This document shows, piece after piece, positions 19,220 to 27,399 of a stretch of 64,000 bases of DNA. Under the pieces are notes generated by a model. The model was not told where the DNA came from. It searched no databases and saw only the letters and a program-made list of their open reading frames with translations. This stretch comes from JAJYUU01 sp963822955 (GTDB lineage Bacteria; Actinomycetota; Actinomycetes; Streptosporangiales; Streptosporangiaceae). Made by a program: the position numbers and the translations under genes. Location of the stretch: contig CAWGJS010000001.1 in the NCBI GenBank assembly GCA_963822955.1, positions 434,001-498,000 on the forward strand, written 5' to 3'. Within the stretch, counting starts at the first letter, position 1; each line of letters opens with the position of its first letter.

Positions 19220-19978
19220 GTGGACGATCCGCTGCTGATCGCGGGAGAGACATTCAGCTCCCGGCTCATCATGGGTACTGGCGGTGCGCCTAGCCTGGAC
19301 GTACTCGACCGGGCGCTGGTCGCGTCTGGTACCGAGCTCACCACGGTGGCCATGCGCCGGGTGGATCCGGCTTCAGCCGGGTCAGTGCTCAGCCTGCTGA
19401 CCGATCGCGGCATCCGGGTGCTGCCCAACACGGCCGGCTGCTTCACCGCTACCGAGGCAGTGCGGGTAGCCCGGCTGGCCCGCGAAGCGCTCGGTACCAG
19501 CTGGGTCAAGCTAGAGGTCATCGCGGATGAGCGGACGCTGCTGCCCGATCCGGTCGAGTTGCTCACCGCAGCCGACCAGCTGGTCGCCGACGGCTTCAAC
19601 GTCCTGCCGTATACCAGCGACGACCCCGTTCTGGCGCGGCGGCTCGAGCAGGCCGGCTGCGCAGCCGTGATGCCGCTGGGCTCGCCCATCGGCTCTGGCC
19701 TCGGCATCCGCAACCAGCACAACATCGAGCTGATCGTCGAGTCGGCGGGAGTTCCGGTCATCCTGGACGCGGGCATCGGCACGGCGAGTGACGCCGCGAT
19801 CGCGATGGAGCTGGGATGCGCCGCCGTACTCCTGGCCACCTCGGTCACCAGGGCACGCAGCCCCGAGCTGATGGCCGAGTCCATGCGGCTGGCGGTCGCC
19901 GCCGGACGCCTCGCCTTCCTCGCAGGCCGGGTGCCGCGCCGCAGGTACGCACATGCATCATCGCCGCCCGCGGGCTGA
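19220..19978 (+). CDS. thiG: Thiazole synthase
   Basis: Builds the thiazole phosphate from deoxyxylulose phosphate, dehydroglycine (from ThiO) and the ThiS thiocarboxylate. The 252-residue TIM barrel shows SRLIMGTGG, LPNTAGCFTATEAV, the Schiff-base lysine in WVKLEVI near residue 96, VMPLGSPIGSGLGI, and DAGIGTASDAAIAMELG. The GTG 19220 start is preceded by GGGAGG inside the end of thiS, one base after its stop. The C-terminus RRRYAHASSPPAG is typical of actinobacterial ThiG. Confidence 0.95.
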   Translation: MDDPLLIAGETFSSRLIMGTGGAPSLDVLDRALVASGTELTTVAMRRVDPASAGSVLSLLTDRGIRVLPNTAGCFTATEAVRVARLAREALGTSWVKLEVIADERTLLPDPVELLTAADQLVADGFNVLPYTSDDPVLARRLEQAGCAAVMPLGSPIGSGLGIRNQHNIELIVESAGVPVILDAGIGTASDAAIAMELGCAAVLLATSVTRARSPELMAESMRLAVAAGRLAFLAGRVPRRRYAHASSPPAG

Positions 19979-20030
19979 TGCCCAGAGGTGCAGCCCGTGC
20001 GTTACGGGGCGCGCAGCGCCGCGGGCACCC

Positions 20031-20036
20031 TACAAT
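20031..20036 (+). promoter_or_regulatory. -10 box of the PASTA kinase gene, leaderless
   Basis: TACAAT, close to consensus, followed by 7 bases and then ATG 20044. No Shine-Dalgarno sequence is present. Confidence 0.6.
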
Positions 20037-20043
20037 TCTGGCG

Positions 20044-22098
20044 ATGGACACGACGTTGTCAGCCCCCATAGGGCAGCTGCTGGACGGCCGTTACCTGGTC
20101 GAATCGCAGATTGCCCGTGGCGGCATGGCGACGGTCTATCACGCGCACGACGTCCGGCTGGAGCGGACCGTCGCGCTCAAGATCGCGCATCCGGAGCTTG
20201 CGCGCGATCAGGATTTCGTCGCCAGGTTCATCAGCGAGGCGCGGTCGGTTGCCCGGCTCTCCAGCCCGAACGTCGTTGCGGTCTTTGACCAGGGCTCGAC
20301 CGGTGACCTGCATTACATCGCGATGGAATACGTGCCGGGCCCCACGCTGCGCGACCTGCTGGTCGCACGCGGCCGCCTGAATCCGCGCGAGGCACTCGAC
20401 ATCATCGAGCGCGTACTCGCCGGCCTGGCCGCGGCCCACGACGCCGGCATCATCCATCGCGACGTGAAGCCGGAGAACGTGCTCCTCGGCAGCGGCACGT
20501 CGGTCAAGGTGGCCGACTTCGGGCTGGCCAGGGCGGCTGCCGGCATCCGCAGCACCAGGACCGGGCTGCTGATCGGAACCGCTGCCTACCTGGCGCCCGA
20601 GCAGGTGACGACCAGCTCATCGGACCAGCGAACCGACGTGTACGCGGCGGGCGTGATGCTGTTCGAGATGCTGACGGGAGTGCAGCCGCACACCGGCGAG
20701 TCGCCGCTGGCCGTCGCTTACAAGCACGTCAACTCGGTCGTCCCGGCACCGTCCGGCCTCGTTCCGGACCTGCCGGCAGCTCTGGACGCGCTCGTCGCGC
20801 TCGGCACGTCCCGCGACCCCGAGCTTCGGCCGCCGGACGCCCGGCATTACCTCAAGGCGATCATGGAGGTGCGGCGGGACTTGCCGCTGCCCGAGGTGAC
20901 CAGGCCCGCCCGGACTGCCGGATCGGACGCCAGGGCAGCCAGCGGCAGCCACCGGAAGCCCAGCCTGAGTGCCGACGGACTGCCAGGTGACGGCGGTGCC
21001 GCAGGTGGCTCAGCAACGAACGGCATCGCTGCCGCCGAGCCGGCGGCGACCGGGCCGCTGAGCCGGACCGGCCAGTTCGCGGCAGGTTACCTGGGTCAGG
21101 CCAGCAGCCCCCATTCTGCGATCAACCACACGATGATCGTGCCGGCCGACGAGGCTGACCAGTTCGCGGGCGGCAGCTACCCCGGCCGGAGGGCCGCCCG
21201 GCAGCCGCGGCGTTATCACGAGCCTCGGCTGCAGCGCTGGCTTTTCAGCCGGCGGATCCTGGTGCTGCTGGTGGCCGTCGTCGTCGGAGTCGGGACCTGG
21301 TGGGTATTCGCCGGCCAGTACTTCGCCGTGCCGTCAGTTGCGCGCATGAGCGTGAGCGCTGCCCGCGATGAGCTCACCTCCGCCGGCCTCGTTGTCGTGA
21401 CCGGCCGCGCCGTGCACAGCTACACCGTTCCCAGAGGGCAGGTGATCTCGACCGACCCGGCCGTCGGGGCGAGCATCCGGCACGGCGGCAAGGTCACGAT
21501 TATCCCTTCGCTGGGCCCGATCCTGATCACCGTGCCCCAGGTCACCGGGCAGCAGGCTGGATCCGCCGACAGTGCTCTCAAGGCGGCCGGGCTGACCCCT
21601 GCCACCGCCACTATGCAGACCTCGACCAGCATCCCGTCCGGCGTGGTGATTGCAACCAACCCCGTCGCCGGCACTCCCTGGCCGAAGAACAAGCCGGTTC
21701 AGGTGATCGTCAGCGCTGGTCCGCCGCTGCCTAACTTCGTCGGATCCATGGTCAGCCAGGCTCAGCAGGAAGCATCGGCGGGCGGCTACAGCATCAACCA
21801 GGTGACGGATGCGACCAGCTCGCAGCCGGCCGGCACGATCGTCCGGCAGTCCCCCCCGGCGGGCTCGCCCATCACTCCGAACGAAGTAGTGATGGTCTAC
21901 GTATCGCAGGGACCGCCCGAGGTGAACGTCCCGGACGTCCAGGGCCTCAATGTCAACCAGGCCGAGCATGAGCTGAACTCAGCCGGCTTCGCCGTGACAG
22001 TGAATCAGCTCACTCCGGGCCACAAGGTGATCAGCTACTCCCCAACGGGGCAGGCTCCCAAGGGCTCGACGATCACGCTGATCGTCGGCTTCTTCTAG
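20044..22098 (+). CDS. PASTA-domain Ser/Thr protein kinase (PknB/PknL type)
   Basis: Membrane receptor-like kinase of 684 residues. The kinase domain (residues about 12-275) has the Gly-rich loop ARGGMATVYHA, VALKIAHPE with the ATP lysine, the catalytic HRDVKPENVLL, VADFGLARA, and APEQ. An Ala/Ser-rich juxtamembrane linker follows (about 280-395). One transmembrane helix (ILVLLVAVVVGVGTWWVF, about 403-420) precedes four extracellular PASTA repeats, which bind peptidoglycan fragments in related kinases. Its place near the Rv2175c-like gene recalls PknL, but an alignment would be needed to separate PknL from PknB. Confidence 0.93.
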   Translation: MDTTLSAPIGQLLDGRYLVESQIARGGMATVYHAHDVRLERTVALKIAHPELARDQDFVARFISEARSVARLSSPNVVAVFDQGSTGDLHYIAMEYVPGPTLRDLLVARGRLNPREALDIIERVLAGLAAAHDAGIIHRDVKPENVLLGSGTSVKVADFGLARAAAGIRSTRTGLLIGTAAYLAPEQVTTSSSDQRTDVYAAGVMLFEMLTGVQPHTGESPLAVAYKHVNSVVPAPSGLVPDLPAALDALVALGTSRDPELRPPDARHYLKAIMEVRRDLPLPEVTRPARTAGSDARAASGSHRKPSLSADGLPGDGGAAGGSATNGIAAAEPAATGPLSRTGQFAAGYLGQASSPHSAINHTMIVPADEADQFAGGSYPGRRAARQPRRYHEPRLQRWLFSRRILVLLVAVVVGVGTWWVFAGQYFAVPSVARMSVSAARDELTSAGLVVVTGRAVHSYTVPRGQVISTDPAVGASIRHGGKVTIIPSLGPILITVPQVTGQQAGSADSALKAAGLTPATATMQTSTSIPSGVVIATNPVAGTPWPKNKPVQVIVSAGPPLPNFVGSMVSQAQQEASAGGYSINQVTDATSSQPAGTIVRQSPPAGSPITPNEVVMVYVSQGPPEVNVPDVQGLNVNQAEHELNSAGFAVTVNQLTPGHKVISYSPTGQAPKGSTITLIVGFF

Positions 22099-22106
22099 CC
22101 GCGCGC

Positions 22107-22844
22107 TTACAGCGGCGGTCCTTCGCCCTCGCGCTCCTGATACGAGTAACGCTGCTCCTGCCAGGGGTCGGCGACGTTGTGGTACCCCCGTTCCTCCCAG
22201 AACCCGCGCCGGTCGGCGGTCAGGTATTCCAGGGCCCGGACCCACTTCACGCTCTTCCATGCATACAGGCGCGGCACCACGAGCCGGAGCGGGTAGCCGT
22301 GCTCAGGGCTCAGGCGCACTCCGTCCCTGTGGGTGGCCAGCAGCGTGTCGTCAGCGGCGAAGTCCGAGATCCGGATGTTGGCGCTGTAGCCGAAGTCGGC
22401 CCAGATCATCACGTGCGTGACGGCGGCAGCCGGCGGGAAGCAGCGCAGGATCTCTGCGGCCGGAACCCCAGCCCACCTGACGCCAAGCACAGTGAACTTC
22501 GTCACGCAGTGAAAGTCTGCGCTGACCTCGCTGGTCGGCATCGCGGCCACGTCATCCCAGCGCAGCTGCGCCGGGCCGCCTGATTCAGTGGCGCCCATGA
22601 TCTGCAGGTCCCAGGTCTGCGCGTTAAAGGCAGGGACCGGCCCGTAGTGCAGGACGGGCAGGGTACGCGGAACGTACTGTCCGGGGGGCAGGACCGGCCG
22701 CTGGCAGGCTGCCCCGGCATCGGCTGGGACGCTCTCCCCCGAGGGTCCGGCCTGGTCATCAGTCACCGCGCCCTCCGGCCCGGCTGCCAGCAAGCCCTGC
22801 CCGCGCTCGCGATGTTCGCGCGCACCAGTATCGGGCTGCACCAT
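22107..22844 (-). CDS. Molybdopterin-dependent oxidoreductase, sulfite-oxidase fold
   Basis: Cytoplasmic-looking protein of up to 245 residues with the oxidoreductase molybdopterin-binding domain. The Mo-ligating cysteine is in ADFHCVTKFTVLGVRWAGV near residue 112. THVMIWADFGYSANI and the pterin-contacting HGYPLRLVVPRLYAWKSVKW follow. No Tat or Sec signal is seen, so it differs from periplasmic MsrP/YedY. The true start may lie downstream of ATG 22844, because the first 45 residues are not family-like. The substrate is unknown. It is convergent with the kinase gene, 8 bases apart. Confidence 0.85.
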   Translation of the reverse strand: MVQPDTGAREHRERGQGLLAAGPEGAVTDDQAGPSGESVPADAGAACQRPVLPPGQYVPRTLPVLHYGPVPAFNAQTWDLQIMGATESGGPAQLRWDDVAAMPTSEVSADFHCVTKFTVLGVRWAGVPAAEILRCFPPAAAVTHVMIWADFGYSANIRISDFAADDTLLATHRDGVRLSPEHGYPLRLVVPRLYAWKSVKWVRALEYLTADRRGFWEERGYHNVADPWQEQRYSYQEREGEGPPL

Positions 22845-22987
22845 GTCCCGCTGACCTGCCCCTTCCGCCCTCGCGGCCCTGCCGGCTGCGACGTCGACCC
22901 TAGTCCCCTGCGGGTGCAGCTATCTTGCCACCCCACCGGGAGTGCCCTGGCCGCGGCCACTGGCACCGCGCAGCCGTGCTCGTGCGC

Positions 22988-22993
22988 TAAGCT
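22988..22993 (+). promoter_or_regulatory. -10 box of the aroF leader transcript
   Basis: TAAGCT, with a TG three bases upstream (TGCGCTAAGCT), ends 7 bases before GTG 23001 of the leader ORF. A leaderless leader peptide would start at the first mRNA base. The -35 box is unclear. Confidence 0.5.
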
Positions 22994-23000
22994 ACCGTCC

Positions 23001-23075
23001 GTGCGTAGCGCCTATTGGTTTGGATTTGGCTACCGGCCCGGCCCAGGGACGGTCGCCCGCCAGACTCTGCGCTGA
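23001..23075 (+). CDS. Aromatic-rich leader peptide of the DAHP synthase gene
   Basis: 24-codon ORF from a GTG start, reading VRSAYWFGFGYRPGPGTVAR and ending QTLR-stop. Six of the seven codons... more precisely, residues 5-11 are Y-W-F-G-F-G-Y, so five of seven are Tyr, Trp or Phe, the three end products of the pathway that aroF opens. The ORF ends 20 bases before a strong terminator and 77 bases before aroF. This is the classic layout of ribosome-mediated attenuation. The identity as a leader rests on composition and position. Confidence 0.85.
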   Translation: MRSAYWFGFGYRPGPGTVARQTLR

Positions 23076-23095
23076 CGCGAGGCGACGCTTACTAC

Positions 23096-23126
23096 AAGCC
23101 CCGGGCCGCATCGGCCCGGGGCTTTT
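23096..23126 (+). terminator. Attenuator terminator upstream of aroF
   Basis: A perfect 13-bp stem, AAGCCCCGGGCCG (23096-23108) with CGGCCCGGGGCTT (23112-23124) and loop CAT, is followed by TT. The leader-ORF segment CGGCCCGG (23034-23041) is complementary to CCGGGCCG (23101-23108) of the left arm. It could form an 8-bp antiterminator when a ribosome stalls on the early aromatic codons. Confidence 0.88.
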
Positions 23127-23152
23127 CGTCATGATGAGACGAGGAGGACGCG

Positions 23153-24214
23153 ATGGTGGTGGTGATGGCCCCCGAGGCCACCGAAAATGACATTGACGGA
23201 ATCGTCGAGCTAGTGACCACGGCGGGCGGCGAGGCCTTCGTCAGCCGTGGCGTCTCCCGCACGATCATCGGCCTGGTCGGGGACGTCGAGCAATTCGGCG
23301 CCCTGAACCTGCGGAGCTACCCCGGCGTCAGCGACGTCGTCCGCATCTCGGTGCCGTACAAGCTGGTCAGCCGAGAGCACCACCCGAACCGCTCAGTGAT
23401 CACGGTCGGCGGCGTGCCCATCGGGCCGGGCCATCTCACTGTGATTGCCGGGCCGTGCACGGTCGAGACCGCCGAGCAAACCCTGACGTCCGCGCGCATG
23501 GCGCAGGCCGCCGGCGCATCGCTGCTGCGCGGAGGCGCCTTCAAGCCGAGGACCTCGCCGTACGCCTTCCAGGGCCTCGGCGAGGCGGGACTGCGCATCC
23601 TGGCCGATGTCAGGGCTGAGACAGGCCTGCCGGTCGTGACCGAGGTCATCGACCCGGCGTCGGTGGACCTCGTCAGCTCCTACGCCGACATGCTCCAGGT
23701 CGGCACGCGCAGCATGCAGAACTTCACGTTGCTCCAGGCAGTCGGCTCGGCAGACAAGCCGGTGCTGCTCAAGCGCGGCATGAACGCCACCATCGAGGAA
23801 TGGCTGATGGCCGCTGAGTACATCGCCCAGCGCGGGAACCTGGACATCGTGCTCTGCGAGCGCGGCATCAGGACGTTCGAGACCGCGACGAGGAACACCC
23901 TGGACATCAGCGCCGTGCCCGTTGCCCAGCGGCTGTCGCACTTGCCGGTCATCGTCGACCCGTCACACTCAGGCGGCCGGCGCGACCTGGTGCTGCCGCT
24001 GAGCCGCGCGGCGATCGCGGCTGGCGCCGACGGCATCATCGTGGACGTTCACCCCCACCCCGCGGCCGCCATGTGCGATGGCGACCAGGCGCTGACGGGC
24101 GAGGACATCAAGGAGCTCGCGGCCGCGGTGAGCACTCTGCCGCAACTGCTCGGGCGCACGCTCACACCCGCGCGGCAGCCGGCCGGAGCGGCCCGGCCAG
24201 CCCCCGTCGGGTGA
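23153..24214 (+). CDS. aroF: 3-deoxy-7-phosphoheptulonate (DAHP) synthase, class I, AroA/KDOPS-like
   Basis: First enzyme of the shikimate pathway, condensing PEP and erythrose 4-phosphate. The 353-residue protein has an N-terminal ferredoxin-like regulatory domain (VVVMAPEATENDIDGI to YKLVSREHH, about residues 1-85) and then a TIM barrel: IAGPCTVE, LLRGGAFKPRTSPYAFQG, LQVGTRSMQNF, VLLKRGM, LCERGIRTFE, and VDPSHSGGRRD. This is the class I-beta type; M. tuberculosis aroG at the equivalent locus is class II. GAGGAGG precedes ATG 23153. Expression is probably set by the upstream attenuator. Confidence 0.95.
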   Translation: MVVVMAPEATENDIDGIVELVTTAGGEAFVSRGVSRTIIGLVGDVEQFGALNLRSYPGVSDVVRISVPYKLVSREHHPNRSVITVGGVPIGPGHLTVIAGPCTVETAEQTLTSARMAQAAGASLLRGGAFKPRTSPYAFQGLGEAGLRILADVRAETGLPVVTEVIDPASVDLVSSYADMLQVGTRSMQNFTLLQAVGSADKPVLLKRGMNATIEEWLMAAEYIAQRGNLDIVLCERGIRTFETATRNTLDISAVPVAQRLSHLPVIVDPSHSGGRRDLVLPLSRAAIAAGADGIIVDVHPHPAAAMCDGDQALTGEDIKELAAAVSTLPQLLGRTLTPARQPAGAARPAPVG

Positions 24215-24244
24215 TGCCGCCCACGCCCGCGGAAGGCGGCACTA

Positions 24245-24273
24245 CGGGCCCGGAGCAACGGCGCTCGGGCCCG
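24245..24273. terminator. Hairpin between convergent aroF and LLM genes
   Basis: GGGCCC-G-GAGC pairs with GCTC-GGGCCC around the loop AACGGC, with a C-G closing pair. It lies 31 bases after the aroF stop. No U-tract is present, so its use as a terminator is inferred from position. Confidence 0.55.
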
Positions 24274-24304
24274 CTCGCCTGCGCGAGCAGATCGGGGCTT
24301 CTGG

Positions 24305-25177
24305 TCAGAGGCTGGCGACGGCCGGGATGATCTGGCTCCCGATGATCTCCAGCGGCCGCAGGCTCCAGACGTCCGCGACCGCTCCGATGGCCATGTCGAA
24401 GCCCATCTCGGCCAGCCCGGCCAGCTGGTCGTTGATCTCGGCGGTCCGCTCGCCCCGCTTCCCGACGTCGAAGATGAAGTAACAGGTCTTCTCGATCTCG
24501 TCGTAGTCGCGGCCCTCGGCGTCGCAGTGCGCTCGCAGAACATCGAGCTTGCGGCCCAGGTCAGGTCCAGGGAAGAGGTTGCAGGCCTGCGCGTAGCGCG
24601 CGACGAGCCGCAGAGTCTTCCGCTCGCCTCCGCCGCCGATCATGATCGGCGGGTGCGGCTCAGAGACCGGCCCGGGCCGGTTCAGCGGACGCTCGAGCTG
24701 ATAGTGCGTGCCGCTGAAGGGCGACTCATCGCCGCGCCACATCTGCAGGCAGATCTGCAGCGTCTCCTCTAGCCGCTCGAAGCGCTCGGCGACGGGCGGG
24801 AACGGGATGCCCAGCCCGCGGGCCTCCTCCTCGCTCCAGGCCGCGCCGACGCCGAGCCAGGCACGACCGCCGGAGAGCACGTCAAGCGTCGTCACGATCT
24901 TGGCCAGGACTCCCGGGTACCGGTAAACCGCACCCGTAACCAGGGTCAGCAGCCGGGTCTTCGTGGTGCTTCCGGCCAGATAACCCAGCGTGGTGTAGGC
25001 CTCGAGCATGTCCTGCTCGGGCGGGCCGATCAGCTGGATCTGAAAGAAGTGATCCATGACCGCGATGCTCTCGAAGCCAGCGTCGTCGGCCGTCCTGGCC
25101 ACCTCTGCCAGGCGTCGTCCCAGCTGGTGGGCGCCGCCGGCGCCGCTGAAGTCCGGGATCTGCAAGCCGATACGCAT
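24305..25177 (-). CDS. LLM-class F420-dependent oxidoreductase
   Basis: Luciferase-like TIM-barrel enzyme, probably using reduced F420. The 290-residue protein starts MRIGLQIPDFSGAGG, then DDAGFESIAVMDHFFQI, TLVTGAVYRYPGVLAKIVTTLDVLSGGRAWLGVGAAWSEEEA as separate conserved blocks, and LQICLQMWRG with PHPPIMIGGGGERKTLRLVA. These are typical of the actinobacterial TIGR03560-like group. ATG 25177 follows GAGGTGA. The substrate is unknown. It is the only hint of F420 use in the window. Confidence 0.88.
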   Translation of the reverse strand: MRIGLQIPDFSGAGGAHQLGRRLAEVARTADDAGFESIAVMDHFFQIQLIGPPEQDMLEAYTTLGYLAGSTTKTRLLTLVTGAVYRYPGVLAKIVTTLDVLSGGRAWLGVGAAWSEEEARGLGIPFPPVAERFERLEETLQICLQMWRGDESPFSGTHYQLERPLNRPGPVSEPHPPIMIGGGGERKTLRLVARYAQACNLFPGPDLGRKLDVLRAHCDAEGRDYDEIEKTCYFIFDVGKRGERTAEINDQLAGLAEMGFDMAIGAVADVWSLRPLEIIGSQIIPAVASL

Positions 25178-25337
25178 GTGATCACCTCGGGGTCTAAGCA
25201 TCGCACACGGAGGTACCGCGCACCTGAGCGCATCACGCGCGCATCGGGCGTTCCGGCGGGGTATCTTTGGGAAAGCCTTGACCTGAACGTTGCGCACACG
25301 CGAACAAAGAGCTCTGGCTGGACACGCGGGGACATCG

Positions 25338-26486
25338 ATGCTGAGGATCCGCCTCATCGCGGCCGTGGCGGGCCTGGTTCCCGTCCTGGCGCTGGCGGGC
25401 GCTTCTGACTCGGCGCTTGCCCGGCCGGCGGTGCCGGGCGGATCGAGCGCTCCGGCTGCGCCCGCCGACGCCGTCAAGGCGAGCACCTCAGCCTTCCGGG
25501 TCATAGTCAGCCGTCATTACGGGACGCCGGGCAACGCGTCCGGCTACTCAGTCATCGTGGCCACCGGAGACCATGACGCCTGGGTATTCGGCGGCACTAA
25601 CCCCGGCGGGCCGAGCAGGCCGGTAGCCGGCCGGTGGAACGGCCGCACCATGACACCCTCAGCGCTGCCAGCCGGACTAACGGGCTTCATCAGTGACGCA
25701 AGCGCCCCGTCCGCTACCGATATCTGGGCCGCCAGCGAGTACGGCGGGTATGTCCTGCACTGGAACGGGGTGCGCTGGCAGCTAGCCAAGCGCTGGCCCG
25801 GGGGAATGATCACGGGCCTGACCGCCGTTTCAGTTAACGACGTCTGGGTCTTCGGCACGACGGCCACCGGACTGCGCGGGACAAGGACGTGGCACTTCAA
25901 CGGCCGGTCCTGGCGGCGGGTCGGCGGGGCGGCCGCCTCCATCTACCGCGCGAGCGCCGTCTCACGCCGTGACATCTGGGCCATTGCCGCCGGCCCGAGG
26001 ACCGACTCGATCCTGAGGAATCGGGGCCGGAGATGGCGGCCGGCCCGGACCGGCCGCGTGCTGGCCGGGGTCATGTTGCACGAGGTACTGGCGATATCGG
26101 CCGACAGCGTCTGGGTCGTTGGCGACAAAGTCAGTGCAGGCTCCGTCCGGCTCGTGCTGGCGCACTGGAACGGCACCGGCTGGCGCAGAATTCCCACCCG
26201 CATGCGCGCGTGGCCCAGGCGCCTGGCACGTGGCCCGAATGGCACTGTGCTGATCACGGCGACCTCTGCCGCCGGATCGTCCGGACTGATCTTGCAGGCA
26301 GGCATCGACGGCTGGCGTCCCGCCGTCACCATCCAGTCAGACCTTGGCAGCGGCGTCGCTGAGGTCGCCATGATGCGCCAGAGCAGGTCGCTGCTGGCAA
26401 GTGGCGGCATCCTGACCCGGTTCGGCGGCAATGCCGTCATCTGGATGCGCCGGCTCGGCCCGCTCCACCGCCCAGACGCCGAGTGA
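25338..26486 (+). CDS. Secreted WNG/W-repeat protein, probable beta-propeller
   Basis: 382-residue exported protein. MLRIRLIAAVAGLVPVLALA followed by ASDSALARP is a Sec signal with a cleavage site near residue 25-29. The mature part carries five or more repeats of the type DVWVFG/DIWAAS ... HWNGVRW ... W spaced about 45 residues, as in propeller blades of kelch or YCF48-like proteins. No catalytic motif is recognisable. ATG 25338 is preferred over the upstream frame because it starts the signal peptide. Function unknown; an extracellular binding role is possible. Confidence 0.75.
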   Translation: MLRIRLIAAVAGLVPVLALAGASDSALARPAVPGGSSAPAAPADAVKASTSAFRVIVSRHYGTPGNASGYSVIVATGDHDAWVFGGTNPGGPSRPVAGRWNGRTMTPSALPAGLTGFISDASAPSATDIWAASEYGGYVLHWNGVRWQLAKRWPGGMITGLTAVSVNDVWVFGTTATGLRGTRTWHFNGRSWRRVGGAAASIYRASAVSRRDIWAIAAGPRTDSILRNRGRRWRPARTGRVLAGVMLHEVLAISADSVWVVGDKVSAGSVRLVLAHWNGTGWRRIPTRMRAWPRRLARGPNGTVLITATSAAGSSGLILQAGIDGWRPAVTIQSDLGSGVAEVAMMRQSRSLLASGGILTRFGGNAVIWMRRLGPLHRPDAE

Positions 26487-26503
26487 GGTCCTAGCCTGTC
26501 ACC

Positions 26504-26847
26504 GTGGCGAGGAACGGCTCGAGACCGCAGCCGCAAGCGGGATATCAGGTCGGCGCGCCTATCTTCGCGGTCTGCTGACAAGCCTGGTTAACCCGAAGAT
26601 GGTCACCTTCACGATCGCGTTCCTGCCGCAGTGCGTTGACCCCCGGCTCGGCCGGGTCTGGCTGCAGATCGTCATTCTCGGCGCGGTGTTCATCGCCCTT
26701 GAGTTCGTGGTGGACGGGACGGTGGGACTGCTCGCTGGGCGGATCGGACACTGGCTCGGGCGGCATCAGGCCGCACGGCGCCGCCTCGACGCCGCAACCG
26801 GCGGCGTATTCATCGGACTAGGCGTGCGCCTCGCCGTCGAGCGCTGA
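26504..26847 (+). pseudogene. Remnant of a LysE/RhtB-type exporter (C-terminal half only)
   Basis: Only the second half of a LysE-family transporter is present: RAYLRGLLTSLVNPKMVTF, AFLPQCVDPRLG, then two hydrophobic helices (VILGAVFIALEFVVDGTVGLLAG and a C-terminal GGVFIGLGVRLAVER). LysE proteins have about 200-210 residues with six helices, and the first three helices and the N-terminal motif are missing. A TAGCCT hexamer with GTG 26504 six bases later is out of frame with the LysE part by one base. I read this as a truncated relic. Confidence 0.55.
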
Positions 26848-26927
26848 GCATCGGTACAGAGTTCATCACCCGCAGCGGCGCGGCCACCGACTCGTCCGCA
26901 CGTCGGTGATGGCCCGCGGCCGGACAG

Positions 26928-26933
26928 TAATGT
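26928..26933 (+). promoter_or_regulatory. -10 box of the VOC gene, leaderless
   Basis: TAATGT followed by 7 bases and ATG 26941. Confidence 0.5.
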
Positions 26934-26940
26934 TGCTGCC

Positions 26941-27333
26941 ATGCCCGAGGACCATCCAGACCCGCAGGTCATTCCGTACCTGTTGTATGCCGATGCCGGC
27001 GCGGCAATGGACTGGCTGATCAAGGTCTTCGCTTTCACCGAGCGAGCGCGCGATAACAACAGCGACGGAACCGTCAGGCACGCAGAGCTGCTGCTCGACA
27101 ACGGCGGCGTCATCATGCTGGGTTCCCCCGGGCCCGACTTCCGCGGACCCGCCAGACTCGGTGCTGTAACCCAGCTGCACTGCATCACGATTACCGACGT
27201 GCCGGCCCACCGAGAGCGTGCACAGGCCGCCGGCGCGACCGTGTCCGAGATCGGGATGAGGGCCAACCGTGCACGCAGCTACACAGCCGACGATCCCGAG
27301 GGCCATCGCTGGTACTTCAGTGAGCCTCTCTAG
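26941..27333 (+). CDS. VOC-family (glyoxalase/bleomycin-resistance-like) protein
   Basis: 130-residue single-domain VOC protein: PYLLYADAGAAMDWLIKVFAF at the start, HAELLLDNGGVIMLGSPG in the middle, and AQAAGATVSEIG ... YTADDPEGHRWYFSEPL at the end, which carries the usual metal Glu/His positions. The substrate is unknown. TAATGT at 26928-26933 stands 7 bases before ATG 26941 with no Shine-Dalgarno sequence, so it is probably leaderless and transcribed alone. Confidence 0.85.
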   Translation: MPEDHPDPQVIPYLLYADAGAAMDWLIKVFAFTERARDNNSDGTVRHAELLLDNGGVIMLGSPGPDFRGPARLGAVTQLHCITITDVPAHRERAQAAGATVSEIGMRANRARSYTADDPEGHRWYFSEPL

Positions 27334-27399
27334 ATTCGCAAGCCGCCCGCCAGCAACCGCACAGTGCCGAGCCGAAGATCTCAAGGTGCGGCTGCAGCA

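Noticed and set aside
20001..20030. A -35 box for the leaderless PASTA kinase promoter
   Set aside because: GTTACG at 20001 is 24 bases from the -10 box, too far. No good -35 was found here or at most other leaderless starts, so only -10 boxes are reported.
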